Shown here one piece after another: positions 1 to 8,186 of a stretch of 64,000 nucleotides of DNA. Below the pieces are notes generated by a model. It saw only the letters and a list, made by a program, of their open reading frames with translations, ran no database searches and was not told the DNA's origin. The DNA lies in contig JBATQE010000024.1 of the NCBI GenBank assembly GCA_049291875.1, positions 67,430 through 131,429 on the forward strand. The letters are read 5' to 3'. The translations under genes and the position numbers were made by a program. The DNA comes from CTSOIL-112 sp049291875. GTDB taxonomy: Bacteria; Pseudomonadota; Gammaproteobacteria; Burkholderiales; Burkholderiaceae. Numbering within the stretch: position 1 is the stretch's first letter; every line of letters starts with the position of its first letter.

Positions 1-134
1 GCACGCTTGGGAGCCGTTTGTGCTGTCGTATTGGTCGTGTCACGCTGGGTACGTTTGCGCACGCCGTGTTTACCACGCAGTAGGGTACTTTTCTTTTTTG
101 CGGGCTTGTGTTCTGTATCACTCATGGTGTTCAT
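1..134 (-). CDS. rluB: Probable start of 23S rRNA pseudouridine synthase RluB (partial, runs off window)
   Basis: An open minus-strand frame runs off the left edge. It begins with ATG at 134 or 125, or with the ATG at 173 that directly abuts the scpB stop codon in the same frame. The visible residues are strongly basic and low-complexity (MSDTEHKPAKKKSTLLRGKH...). This fits the charged N-terminal extension of many betaproteobacterial RluB proteins, which modify 23S rRNA near position 2605. No catalytic part is in view, so the name rests on the known scpB-rluB gene order and not on a domain. No good ribosome binding site precedes any of the three starts, so translational coupling to scpB is likely. 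Confidence 0.4.
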   Translation of the reverse strand, partial: MNTMSDTEHKPAKKKSTLLRGKHGVRKRTQRDTTNTTAQTAPKR

Positions 135-173
135 TCTGTATTCTGATGTGGCGCATACGCTCGATGCGAGCAT

Positions 174-1010
174 TTATGCGATGGGGGGATGGTTGTGTTG
201 TTCCGTATCCGCGTCGGTGCTGTCGGCGTCGGCATGATCGCTTGCGTTGGATGGAGGTGGTAGCTCGGTTGAGGATAGGTTGATGGGCTGCGGCTCTGTC
301 GTGATGGAATGGCTATCAACTTCAAGCGCGGGCGCTAAGGTTTGAATCGATTCGGTCATGTGTTCTAATTGTTGCTTATCCACCACAACAGCATCCGCAG
401 GGTTGGCTGCGTCCATGTTGGATTCGGGGGCTTCTTGATCTTTGGTCGTATCATTGACCTCATGTGTGACCAGCTCCAATTGGCCGGTATCTCCGTCTTC
501 TTGCCCCAGCAACACGGGTAATTCTTTTAACGACAGCAAACCCAGATCATCCAAAAAGTGTTTGGTCGTTGCCCACAATGCGGGTCTACCGGGCACTTCC
601 CGATAGCCCACGGTATCAATCCAGCCACGCTCTTCGAGCGATTTGATGATGTGCGACGATACCGTGACGCCACGAATGTCCTCAATATCGCCCCGTGTAA
701 CCGGCTGACGATAGGCAATGATCGCCAAAGTTTCCAGTACCGCACGCGAGTATTGCGCCGGTTTTTCTGCACGCAGCCGATCAATATAGGGTAACACGTC
801 GGCCGCCGTTTGAAAACGGTAACCGGTCGCAACCTGTGTCAAATGCACCGCGCGCTCCGACCAATCGGTTTTAATTTCATCGAGCAGCAGTCGCAAGGTG
901 TCATTGTTGATATCAATATTGAGTGCCGCCTTGATTTGCGCCAAGCTCATCGGCGCGTCGTGACTGAGGATCAGCGCTTCGGTAATGCGTTTGATTTCAT
1001 TAGGTGTCAT
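174..1010 (-). CDS. scpB: Segregation and condensation protein ScpB
   Basis: ScpB is the winged-helix (kite) subunit that with ScpA and Smc forms the bacterial condensin-like complex for chromosome compaction and segregation. Residues 1 to about 170 match the family: the tandem winged-helix core with the run ETLAIIAYRQPVTRGDIEDI near residue 92 and the segment VPGRPALWATTKHFLDDLGL. The last ~100 residues form an acidic, Ser/Thr/Asp-rich low-complexity tail (VDSHSITTE, HADADSTDADTE), longer than in compact ScpB proteins of about 190 residues and probably disordered. No strong ribosome binding site precedes the ATG at 1010. The stop is adjacent to the next frame, the probable rluB. The 234 bases between the start and the tRNA genes hold no gene that I recognise. 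Confidence 0.93.
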   Translation of the reverse strand: MTPNEIKRITEALILSHDAPMSLAQIKAALNIDINNDTLRLLLDEIKTDWSERAVHLTQVATGYRFQTAADVLPYIDRLRAEKPAQYSRAVLETLAIIAYRQPVTRGDIEDIRGVTVSSHIIKSLEERGWIDTVGYREVPGRPALWATTKHFLDDLGLLSLKELPVLLGQEDGDTGQLELVTHEVNDTTKDQEAPESNMDAANPADAVVVDKQQLEHMTESIQTLAPALEVDSHSITTEPQPINLSSTELPPPSNASDHADADSTDADTEQHNHPPIA

Positions 1011-1244
1011 GGGGACTGCTCAATGGGTTGTAGCATCACGCTCAAGTTCATCAATTGGGTAAACCCGCAATCGTAGCATTTGTTGTATTCCAACCATTCG
1101 CTTAAACCTTGGCTCGCGCCAGAGTAAGCTACCGCATACAATCAAAAACAATGAAACTAAAAGAATAAATAAGAAGATGATCGATCAAAACCAATGAGAT
1201 AGGACGGCGGGTTTTGACTATTATAATTTTTCTGGACTATATTG

Positions 1245-1321
<77 letters not shown>

Positions 1322-1360
1322 CCAGAAAAATAGTGTTGTTTTGGAAACAACAAGTTCGGT

Positions 1361-1450
1361 TGGCGGAAGCGGTGAGATTCGAACTCACGGAGGGCTCTCA
1401 CCCTCGGCGGTTTTCAAGACCGCTGCATTCAACCGCTCTGCCACGCTTCC
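1361..1450 (-). tRNA. tRNA-Ser (anticodon TGA)
   Basis: A 90-nt tRNA on the minus strand starts GGAAGCG at 1450 and ends GCTTCCGCCA, with CCA encoded at 1361-1363. The anticodon loop reads CTTGAAA inside the CGGT/ACCG stem. It has the long variable arm (GCCGAGGGTGAGAGCCCTC) of a class II tRNA and a T arm with AGTTCGAATCT. It decodes UCA-type serine codons. Confidence 0.96.
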
Positions 1451-1550
1451 GTAACCAAGACGAGCATTATAAGGGTTATTTTAAATTCATGCAAGTATTA
1501 ATTCATTTTGCGGTAGAAAATCGCTCATGGTCCACCGAAAACCGCATACA

Positions 1551-1582
1551 AAAAAGCGCCCGTTTAATCACCGGCGCTTTTT
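1551..1582 (-). terminator. Rho-independent terminator after fabF
   Basis: Inverted repeat AAAAAGCGCC (1551-1560) and GGCGCTTTTT (1573-1582), separated by 12 bases. It starts 16 bases downstream of the fabF stop in the direction of transcription. The stem is GC-rich with A/T-rich flanks and gives a U-run on the minus-strand transcript. Confidence 0.8.
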
Positions 1583-1597
1583 ACATGCATGTACGCA

Positions 1598-2836
1598 TCA
1601 GATTTTTTTCATCACCAAGGTGCCGTTCGTTCCGCCAAAGCCAAAGTTGTTACTCATGGCAATCTCAATGGTTGCGTCGCGCGCTACATTGGCACAATAG
1701 TCCAAATCACAGCCTTCACCCGGATTGTCCAGATTGATGGTCGGCGGTGATTTTTGGTGCGCTACGGTCAACGCCGTGAACACCGACTCCACGCCGCCCG
1801 CGCCACCCAGCAAATGGCCGGTCATGGATTTGGTCGAATTGACAATCGCATTTTTCGCCGCATCGCCCAAGGTACGCTTGATCGCAACGGTTTCCGCGAC
1901 ATCACCCAATGGCGTTGATGTGCCATGCGCGTTGATGTAATTCACCTGATCAGCATTCACACCCGCATCGCGCAAAGCATTGCGCATGGAGCGCATGGCG
2001 CCGTCACCGTCTTCACACGGCGCTGTCATATGGTATGCGTCGGCGCTCATGCCGTAACCAACCAACTCGGCATAAATATGGGCACCACGTGCTTTGGCGT
2101 GTTCGTATTCTTCGAGCATCAACACGCCCGCGCCTTCGCCCATCACAAAACCATCGCGATCGACATCCCACGGACGCGACGCACGCGCGGGTTCGTCATT
2201 ACGCGTCGAGAGCGCGCGCATATTGGCAAAACCGGCCATCGCCAGCGCAGAAATTGTAGACTCCGCGCCACCGGCCAACATGGCGTCGGCATCGCCGTAT
2301 TGAATCATACGCATGGCTTCACCGATGCAATGCGTGCCGGTGGTACACGCCGTGACCACCGCCAAATTTGGGCCTTTTAAACCATACATGATCGACATGT
2401 GGCCTGAAATCATATTGATGATCGAACCGGGAATCAAAAATGGCGACACGCGACGCGCACCTTTGCTGAACAAACTTTCGCAGTTGGTTTCAATCAGCGG
2501 CAAACCGCCGATACCCGAGCCGATGATCACGCCGATGCGCTCGGCATTGTCCTCGGTGACGTTAATCCCAGAATCGCGGAACGCCTGAATCCCAGCAGCC
2601 AAACCGTAGTGAATAAAGGTGTCCATCGTGCGCGCTTCTTTTTGCCCGATGTATTCGCTCACGTCAAAATTTTTCACTTCGCCGGCAATTTGGCTACTGA
2701 TCGCGCTGGCATCAAACTTGCTGATCGTCGCAATGCCCGATTGACCGGCAATCAATTGATTCCATGTGCTGGCAACATCATTGCCCAAGGGCGTCACTGC
2801 GCCCAAACCTGTGATGACCACTCTGCGTTTACTCAT
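1598..2836 (-). CDS. fabF: 3-oxoacyl-[acyl-carrier-protein] synthase II (KAS II)
   Basis: This condensing enzyme elongates acyl-ACP with malonyl-ACP in type II fatty-acid synthesis and is needed for the 16:1 to 18:1 step. The 412-residue length is standard. The catalytic triad is visible: Cys164 in VVTACTTGTH, His304 in NAHGTSTPLGD and His341 in KSMTGHLLGGAG. The glycine-rich end NNFGFGGTNGTL is also present. The gene follows acpP on the same strand, the usual fatty-acid cluster arrangement, but a strong hairpin lies between the two. A terminator follows the gene. FabB is an alternative family member, but the length and the acpP neighbour favour FabF. Confidence 0.96.
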   Translation of the reverse strand: MSKRRVVITGLGAVTPLGNDVASTWNQLIAGQSGIATISKFDASAISSQIAGEVKNFDVSEYIGQKEARTMDTFIHYGLAAGIQAFRDSGINVTEDNAERIGVIIGSGIGGLPLIETNCESLFSKGARRVSPFLIPGSIINMISGHMSIMYGLKGPNLAVVTACTTGTHCIGEAMRMIQYGDADAMLAGGAESTISALAMAGFANMRALSTRNDEPARASRPWDVDRDGFVMGEGAGVLMLEEYEHAKARGAHIYAELVGYGMSADAYHMTAPCEDGDGAMRSMRNALRDAGVNADQVNYINAHGTSTPLGDVAETVAIKRTLGDAAKNAIVNSTKSMTGHLLGGAGGVESVFTALTVAHQKSPPTINLDNPGEGCDLDYCANVARDATIEIAMSNNFGFGGTNGTLVMKKI

Positions 2837-2910
2837 AGCCTACCTCTTTGTTCCGCGTGCGGCTTCAAAAACAGCGCACCGCATCTGTTTTGAATCGCTA
2901 CCTAATATAA

Positions 2911-2937
2911 TAAAAGAGACCTAACGGGTCTCTTTTA
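2911..2937 (-). terminator. Hairpin between acpP and fabF (terminator or attenuator)
   Basis: Perfect 11-bp inverted repeat TAAAAGAGACC (2911-2921) and GGTCTCTTTTA (2927-2937) with a 5-base loop. It is followed on the minus-strand transcript by an A/T-rich stretch. It lies 43 bases after the acpP stop and 74 bases before the fabF start. It could partly terminate transcripts and so explain the much higher ACP level that is usual relative to FabF (inference). Confidence 0.75.
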
Positions 2938-2980
2938 TCGTGACACTTTAAAAACCGTCAAGTCGTTTGGACTTAATCAA

Positions 2981-3217
2981 TTATTTAGAATGTGCTGTTA
3001 CGTAATCAATCGCTTGTTGAACGGTCGCGATTTTTTCTGCATCTTCATCAGGAATTTCGCATTCGAATTCGTCTTCCAAAGCCATCACCAGCTCTACGGT
3101 GTCCAAAGAGTCAGCACCCAAATCTTGGGTAAAAGAGGATTCGTTTTTGATTTCGGCTTCGTTCACACCCAATTGTTCAGCAACAATTTTACGGACGCGT
3201 TGTTCGATGTTTTCCAT
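2981..3217 (-). CDS. acpP: Acyl carrier protein
   Basis: This 78-residue acidic protein carries growing acyl chains on a 4'-phosphopantetheine arm. The attachment serine is Ser37 in GADSLDTVEL, preceded by the typical FTQDLGADSLD context. Helix III (PDEDAEKIATVQQAIDYV) is conserved. The length is the family norm. A good ribosome binding site (GGAGAG) precedes the ATG. It is the first gene of an acpP-fabF unit; fabD and fabG, which often precede it, are not here, since ppc is the next gene upstream. Confidence 0.98.
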   Translation of the reverse strand: MENIEQRVRKIVAEQLGVNEAEIKNESSFTQDLGADSLDTVELVMALEDEFECEIPDEDAEKIATVQQAIDYVTAHSK

Positions 3218-3263
3218 GTTCTCTCCATTGGTCGAAAAAATAAATCAGTTGATTTACTGCGCT

Positions 3264-3294
3264 ATTGTAACAGCATTTTTTATGCGATTGACAA
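3264..3294 (-). promoter_or_regulatory. Candidate acpP promoter
   Basis: On the minus strand TTGTCA (3289-3294) is followed after 19 bases by TACAAT (3264-3269). A TG one base before the -10 hexamer makes an extended -10. The 19-base spacer is long, but the extended -10 can compensate. It leaves a leader of about 40 bases before acpP. Confidence 0.5.
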
Positions 3295-3402
3295 GTTTTC
3301 CTGCGTTTTTTAACGGCACGATCGTTCGTTTTTGCCCTATTTTACAAGCAGTTACAATCAATTATTTACAGTAATGTATTTTTAATGCAATTTAATCGAA
3401 CC

Positions 3403-3437
3403 ACGCCAAAACCGATTTGAACACTCGATTTTGGCGT
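3403..3437 (-). terminator. Possible terminator hairpin after ppc
   Basis: Inverted repeat ACGCCAAAA (3403-3411) and TTTTGGCGT (3429-3437) lies 64 bases downstream of the ppc stop. A second, inner CGA/TCG pairing extends the stem. There is no clear uniform T-run after the stem, so the terminator role is tentative. The rest of 3218-3500 is the acpP leader and promoter, with no gene visible. Confidence 0.4.
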
Positions 3438-3500
3438 TAAGTTCATTTAAAAATACTTATCCGCATTGATCAAGCCATAAATTGCAGTGAATCAATCGCA

Positions 3501-6329
3501 TTAACCACTGTTGCGCAAACCGGCTGCCAAGCCATTAATAGCGATGTGGATGCCATCTTGTACCGCTTCGGAGTGATCACCCGCACGGTAGCGTTTGAGC
3601 AACTCCACTTGGAAATAGTTCAGCGGATCAAGGTAGGGTAAGCGGTTGCGCAGACTGCGCGCCAGCGTCTGGTTAGTCGCCAGCAGCGCACTGTGGCCGG
3701 TCACGATGAACAAGGCATGCACGACGCGCTTCCATTCGGCCATGATTTCACCGAAAATGCGCTCGGCCAGCGCCGCATCCTCGACCAATTCGGTGTAGCG
3801 TTTGGCAATCGCCATATCGGTTTTGGCAATCACCATATCCAGATTGGAAATCACCGACTGGAAAAACGGCCATTGCTGATACATCTGGCGCAACTCGTCC
3901 CAGCGTGTTTCATCCGCGCCAACCCATTGCTCAATCGCCGAACCGACGCCATACCAGCCGGGCAACATCATGCGCGCCTGCGCCCACGAGAATACCCACG
4001 GAATCGCGCGCAAATCTTCGATGCGTTGGGACGGCTTGCGCGACGATGGGCGCGAACCGATGTTCAACTGTGAAATTTCGTTGATCGGCGTGGCAGCACG
4101 GAAAAAATCGGTGAAGCCGTCGGTTTCATAAACCAGTTTGCGATACGCTTTGAAACTCAAATCGGACATTTCGCTCATCGCGGGTTCAAAACGTGACCAG
4201 TCGCCGGTTTCGCCGACGTCATTGGCCACAGCCTCCATCGACGCCGCCACCAGAGTTTCCAAATTACGCAGCCCCATATCCGGGTCGGCGTATTTCGCAC
4301 CAATCACTTCGCCCTGCTCGGTCAAACGGATTTTACCGGTCATGCAGCCCGCCGGTTGTGCCAAAATCGCTTCATATGACGGGCCGCCGCCGCGCCCGAC
4401 CGAACCGCCGCGCCCGTGAAAGAACGACACCTGTACTTTGGCCTGATTCGCGGTCTCGATCAGCGCCTGTTGCGCCTCGTACAACGACCAAATCGAGGTC
4501 AGGAAGCCACCGTCTTTGTTACTGTCCGAGTAGCCCAGCATGATTTCCTGCTTTCGTTCACGGCGATTGAGCCATTCATTGACCAAATCAATACCGAACC
4601 AGTCGCGCATGATCGCAGGTGCCGCGCGCAAGTCTTCGATGGTTTCAAACAACGGCACGATGCCGAGCGCGCAACGCGGCTCGGGTTGACTCGCCACCAA
4701 ACCGGCTTCTTTGAGCAGCACCGCCAGCTCCAACATATCCGACACACTGGTGGATTTGGAGATAATCGACTGCTCAATCAGGCGTGCGCCAAACTGCGCG
4801 CGCAGCACGCGCGCTTCATTAAAAATCGCCAGTTCGTCGCGCAGCAAATCGCTTTGCGCAATCCACGGGCTGCTCAACACGCGCGCCGAATGCAATTGCT
4901 CCAGCAAAATTTGGCGGCGTTGCGCCTCATCCAAGGCTTTGTAATCATCCGCCAAACCGGCGCTTTTGAGCAACTCGGCCACGCAGGATTCATGAATATC
5001 GGAATTTTGACGCAAATCAATGGTCGCCAAGTGAAAGCCGAAAATATGCACCGCTTCGATCAACTCGTTCAAACGCCCTTCGATCAAAGCCGCACTGTTG
5101 TTCGCGCGCAGCGAATCGGCCAGCACCTGCAAATCCTGCGCAAATTCCTCTGCGCTGGCATACGGCGGCAGGCTTTTCATGCGCGGCTCCGGCATCGCGA
5201 TCATGTCGCACAGCGTCAGCGCGGTTTTCGCCATGCGCCCGTACATACCAACAACCGCCTGACGATACGGCTCATACGAGCGATGCTGCGAGTCATCGCC
5301 CGACTGCTGCGCCAAAGCGAGCAGCGGCGCGCTCATCGTGGTGATTTCCGAAGACAACGGCAATTCTTGCCCCAATGACAGCAGCTCGTCCAAATAATGC
5401 GCAAACACAGTTTTCGCCTGCGCATGAGCGCATTCACGCAAGGTTTGCGCGGTGACGAACGGATTGCCGTCACGGTCGCCGCCAATCCACATGCCCATGG
5501 TCATCGGCAATAATTCCTGCACCTCCGGCTCGGCCATGCCGAGTTGACGCGCCATTTTTTGGTAGCGCAAGGTCAGCGACGGAATGCGTTTCAAAAAGGT
5601 GATTGGGTAGTAGCTGACCGCGTTGTTGATTTCATCAATCACATGCAATTTGGATTTACGCAAAATCGCGGTTTGCCAAAAGGTTTTGACCAAACGCTCG
5701 ATGTCCGCCAGCAGCTCCTGCTCGGTTTCCTCATCCAACTGCGCCGAATCGCGCAGAGACAAACGATGCGCCAATGCGCGCGTCAAATCCAAAATGGTCT
5801 TGCGCTGAACCTGCGTCGGATGCGCGGTCAACACCGGCACAACCATGACGCGCGACATTGCCTTGAGCGCGTCTTTGGCCGACACGCCACGCGCCTGCAA
5901 ATTCGCCAAGGAGCGCGCCAGCGTCCCGACCTGCGGCTGTGCGCCCTGCAAACGGTAGTAACGACGACGGCGAATCTGATGCACGTCTTCGGCAATATTG
6001 GCCAGCAGTGAAAAAAGGCTGAATGCGCGAATCACGCGCAAAGCCTGTGCATTGCCCAAACGTTCGCACAGATCAACCGAAATTTTGCGTGCTTCGTGCG
6101 CCGCATTTTGCTCCTCAATCGAGCCGGACAGACCGGATTCACTTTTACGAAAGCGCACCGCCGCCTGACGAATGGTCTCGGTATGATCGAACGACTCATC
6201 CCCCGCATAGGTACGCACAGCGTCGCCCAATATCCGTCCCAATAAACGAATATCGTTAATCAACGGCAACTCCTTCTCATCCGGCGTGATTTGAAACAGC
6301 GGGGTCATAGGCAAAGACGACAAAGACAT
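3501..6329 (-). CDS. ppc: Phosphoenolpyruvate carboxylase
   Basis: This cytoplasmic anaplerotic enzyme converts PEP and bicarbonate to oxaloacetate and phosphate. The 942-residue length fits the bacterial family. Diagnostic segments are VLTAHPTQVQRKT, with the catalytic His near residue 170; MGMWIGGDRDGNPFVT; the mobile-loop motif FHGRGGSVGRGGGP; MLGYSDSNKDGG; and the C-terminal IAINGLAAGLRNSG, whose terminal glycine is typical. A ribosome binding site AGAGGA precedes the ATG. The gene is transcribed divergently from an anion transporter across a 339-bp gap, so oxaloacetate production and dicarboxylate traffic may be linked (inference). Confidence 0.97.
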   Translation of the reverse strand: MSLSSLPMTPLFQITPDEKELPLINDIRLLGRILGDAVRTYAGDESFDHTETIRQAAVRFRKSESGLSGSIEEQNAAHEARKISVDLCERLGNAQALRVIRAFSLFSLLANIAEDVHQIRRRRYYRLQGAQPQVGTLARSLANLQARGVSAKDALKAMSRVMVVPVLTAHPTQVQRKTILDLTRALAHRLSLRDSAQLDEETEQELLADIERLVKTFWQTAILRKSKLHVIDEINNAVSYYPITFLKRIPSLTLRYQKMARQLGMAEPEVQELLPMTMGMWIGGDRDGNPFVTAQTLRECAHAQAKTVFAHYLDELLSLGQELPLSSEITTMSAPLLALAQQSGDDSQHRSYEPYRQAVVGMYGRMAKTALTLCDMIAMPEPRMKSLPPYASAEEFAQDLQVLADSLRANNSAALIEGRLNELIEAVHIFGFHLATIDLRQNSDIHESCVAELLKSAGLADDYKALDEAQRRQILLEQLHSARVLSSPWIAQSDLLRDELAIFNEARVLRAQFGARLIEQSIISKSTSVSDMLELAVLLKEAGLVASQPEPRCALGIVPLFETIEDLRAAPAIMRDWFGIDLVNEWLNRRERKQEIMLGYSDSNKDGGFLTSIWSLYEAQQALIETANQAKVQVSFFHGRGGSVGRGGGPSYEAILAQPAGCMTGKIRLTEQGEVIGAKYADPDMGLRNLETLVAASMEAVANDVGETGDWSRFEPAMSEMSDLSFKAYRKLVYETDGFTDFFRAATPINEISQLNIGSRPSSRKPSQRIEDLRAIPWVFSWAQARMMLPGWYGVGSAIEQWVGADETRWDELRQMYQQWPFFQSVISNLDMVIAKTDMAIAKRYTELVEDAALAERIFGEIMAEWKRVVHALFIVTGHSALLATNQTLARSLRNRLPYLDPLNYFQVELLKRYRAGDHSEAVQDGIHIAINGLAAGLRNSG

Positions 6330-6668
6330 GGGTTCCTCTCAAACAATCAAATAAACAAACAATGAATCATTTCGGTCACAGACGCGCGTAGGCAAGCACG
6401 GAACAGTCAGCGCAGATGGTGGGAATTATTCCGTGCATCCTTAATTCTTCGGCGCACAGTCTAACACGACTGCACCGGCGAACGATGATCCTTTTTGACC
6501 CAAACACGGTTTTTTACGCCTCCAAAATACAGTCTGACTCCCGAAAAACAGGCGCATTTCTCAAAATCAACATAATTCTGCGTTATGATAAAAATACAGT
6601 AGAAAAATAGAATTTTTATAATGAAATGTAGTAATTTTATTAAGTAATCTTCTAAAAAGGAGAAAAAT
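6330..6668. other. Intergenic region between ppc and the DASS transporter, with a GCACGGAA hairpin
   Basis: No gene is seen in these 339 bases. It must hold the promoters of two divergent genes. GCACGGAA (6396-6403) and its perfect reverse complement TTCCGTGC (6429-6436) form a hairpin. The same GCACGGA motif recurs in hairpins near 15800, 23390 and 28060. A possible -10 (TATGAT, 6584-6589) for the rightward gene lacks a convincing -35. Confidence 0.4.
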
Positions 6669-8126
6669 ATGGGATTCAAGCCTCTCCCCGCAGCGATAGC
6701 GGCATTGATTACGCTCGTTATCTGGTTCTTCATTCCCATTCCTGCCGGTGTCACACCGCAAGCGTGGCATCTACTGGCACTGTTCATCGGTGTGATCGCC
6801 GCCATCATCGGCAAAGCCATGCCCATCGGCGCGATTGCCTTCATCGCCATATTATTGGTCGCGATCACCGGCGTCACCGCCGACAAACCTGGCGCAGCGA
6901 TTCAGGATGCCTTGAGCAGCTTTGCCAATCCGCTGATCTGGCTGATCGGTTTTTCCATCATGATTTCACGCGGTTTGATCAAAACCCGTTTGGGTGCGCG
7001 CATCGGCTACTATTTCATCTCGATTTTCGGTAAAAAGACCTTGGGCATCGGTTATGGCTTGGCGCTGTCCGAATTGGTGCTTGCGCCAGTCACACCGAGC
7101 AACACCGCTCGTGGCGGCGCAGTGATTCACCCGATCATGAAATCCATCGCCGCGAGCTACGATTCCGATCCCGAACAGGGCACACAAGGGCGCATTGGTA
7201 AATACCTCGCGCTGGTGAATTACCATGCCAATCCGATCACCTCGGCCATGTTCATCACCGCGACCGCGCCCAACCCGCTGGTGGTTAAACTCATTGCCGA
7301 TGCCACGGGCGCAAACATCCAATTATCGTGGAGCACATGGGCTTTGGCCATGCTGTTGCCCGGTCTGGCCGCGATTTTATTGATGCCGCTGGTATTGTTC
7401 TGGCTTTACCCGCCGGAAATCAAAAATACGCCGAACGCCGCACAGTTTGCCAAAGAAAAACTCGCTGAAATGGGCGAGATGAGCCGTGGCGAGCGCATCA
7501 TGCTGACGATTTTTGCGGTGCTGCTGTTGCTATGGGCGGGTATCCCTGCCATGATTTTCGGCAGCGCTTGGGCGGTTGATCCGACCACAACCGCTTTATT
7601 GGGCTTGGTACTGTTGTTGCTAACGGGCGTATTGACATGGGACGACGTGTTGAAAGAAAAAAGCGCGTGGGACACCATCGTTTGGTTCAGTGCGCTGATT
7701 ATGATGGCCTCCTATTTGAATAAACTCGGACTGATTGCGTGGTTCTCGCAAAGTTTGCAAAGCGGCATTACTCACATCGGGCTGGATTGGTTTGCCGCCA
7801 GCGCCTTGCTGCTGCTCGCGTATATGTATGCGCATTACTTCTTTGCCAGCACCACGGCGCACATCACGGCGATGTTCGGTGCCTTTTTCGCTGCCGGTAT
7901 TGCCTTGGGCGCGCCGCCGATGTTATTCGCCCTGCTGATGGCCGCCGCCTCAAGCCTGATGATGACACTCACCCACTATGCAACGGGTACGTCACCGGTG
8001 ATTTTCGGCTCGGGCTACACTACGCTGGGCGAATGGTGGAAAGCGGGATTCGTCATGAGCGTGGTCAACCTCATCGTCTGGGTGGTGGTCGGCTTCGGCT
8101 GGTGGAAAGTGCTGGGCTATTGGTAA
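6669..8126 (+). CDS. DASS-family anion/dicarboxylate transporter (SLC13-like)
   Basis: A 485-residue polytopic inner-membrane protein of the divalent anion:Na+ symporter family, the group that includes 2-oxoglutarate/malate translocators and CitT-like citrate/succinate carriers. Many hydrophobic helices cover the whole length. Two family signatures are visible: the SNT-type motif in APVTPSNTARGG near residue 145, and the second-half equivalents ITATAPNP and FASTTAHITAMFGA. A strong ribosome binding site (AAAAAGGAG) precedes the ATG. The neighbour is ppc, which makes a C4-dicarboxylate or 2-oxoglutarate substrate plausible, but the substrate cannot be read from sequence. It ends at a bidirectional terminator. 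Confidence 0.85.
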   Translation: MGFKPLPAAIAALITLVIWFFIPIPAGVTPQAWHLLALFIGVIAAIIGKAMPIGAIAFIAILLVAITGVTADKPGAAIQDALSSFANPLIWLIGFSIMISRGLIKTRLGARIGYYFISIFGKKTLGIGYGLALSELVLAPVTPSNTARGGAVIHPIMKSIAASYDSDPEQGTQGRIGKYLALVNYHANPITSAMFITATAPNPLVVKLIADATGANIQLSWSTWALAMLLPGLAAILLMPLVLFWLYPPEIKNTPNAAQFAKEKLAEMGEMSRGERIMLTIFAVLLLLWAGIPAMIFGSAWAVDPTTTALLGLVLLLLTGVLTWDDVLKEKSAWDTIVWFSALIMMASYLNKLGLIAWFSQSLQSGITHIGLDWFAASALLLLAYMYAHYFFASTTAHITAMFGAFFAAGIALGAPPMLFALLMAAASSLMMTLTHYATGTSPVIFGSGYTTLGEWWKAGFVMSVVNLIVWVVVGFGWWKVLGYW

Positions 8127-8153
8127 TATTATTCATGTTTGCATCGCACGATA

Positions 8154-8183
8154 AAAAAACGCACCCACTCTGGTGCGTTTTTT
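8154..8183. terminator. Bidirectional terminator between convergent genes
   Basis: Perfect 12-bp inverted repeat AAAAAACGCACC (8154-8165) and GGTGCGTTTTTT (8172-8183) with a 6-base loop. It is flanked by A on the left and T on the right. It serves the rightward DASS gene and the leftward addA-like gene, whose stop codon is 4 bases away. Confidence 0.9.
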
Positions 8184-8186
8184 ATC

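Noticed and set aside
4416..5378. 320-codon plus-strand open frame opposite ppc
   Set aside because: Arg/Gln/His-rich shadow with no recognisable domain; ppc is continuous across it.
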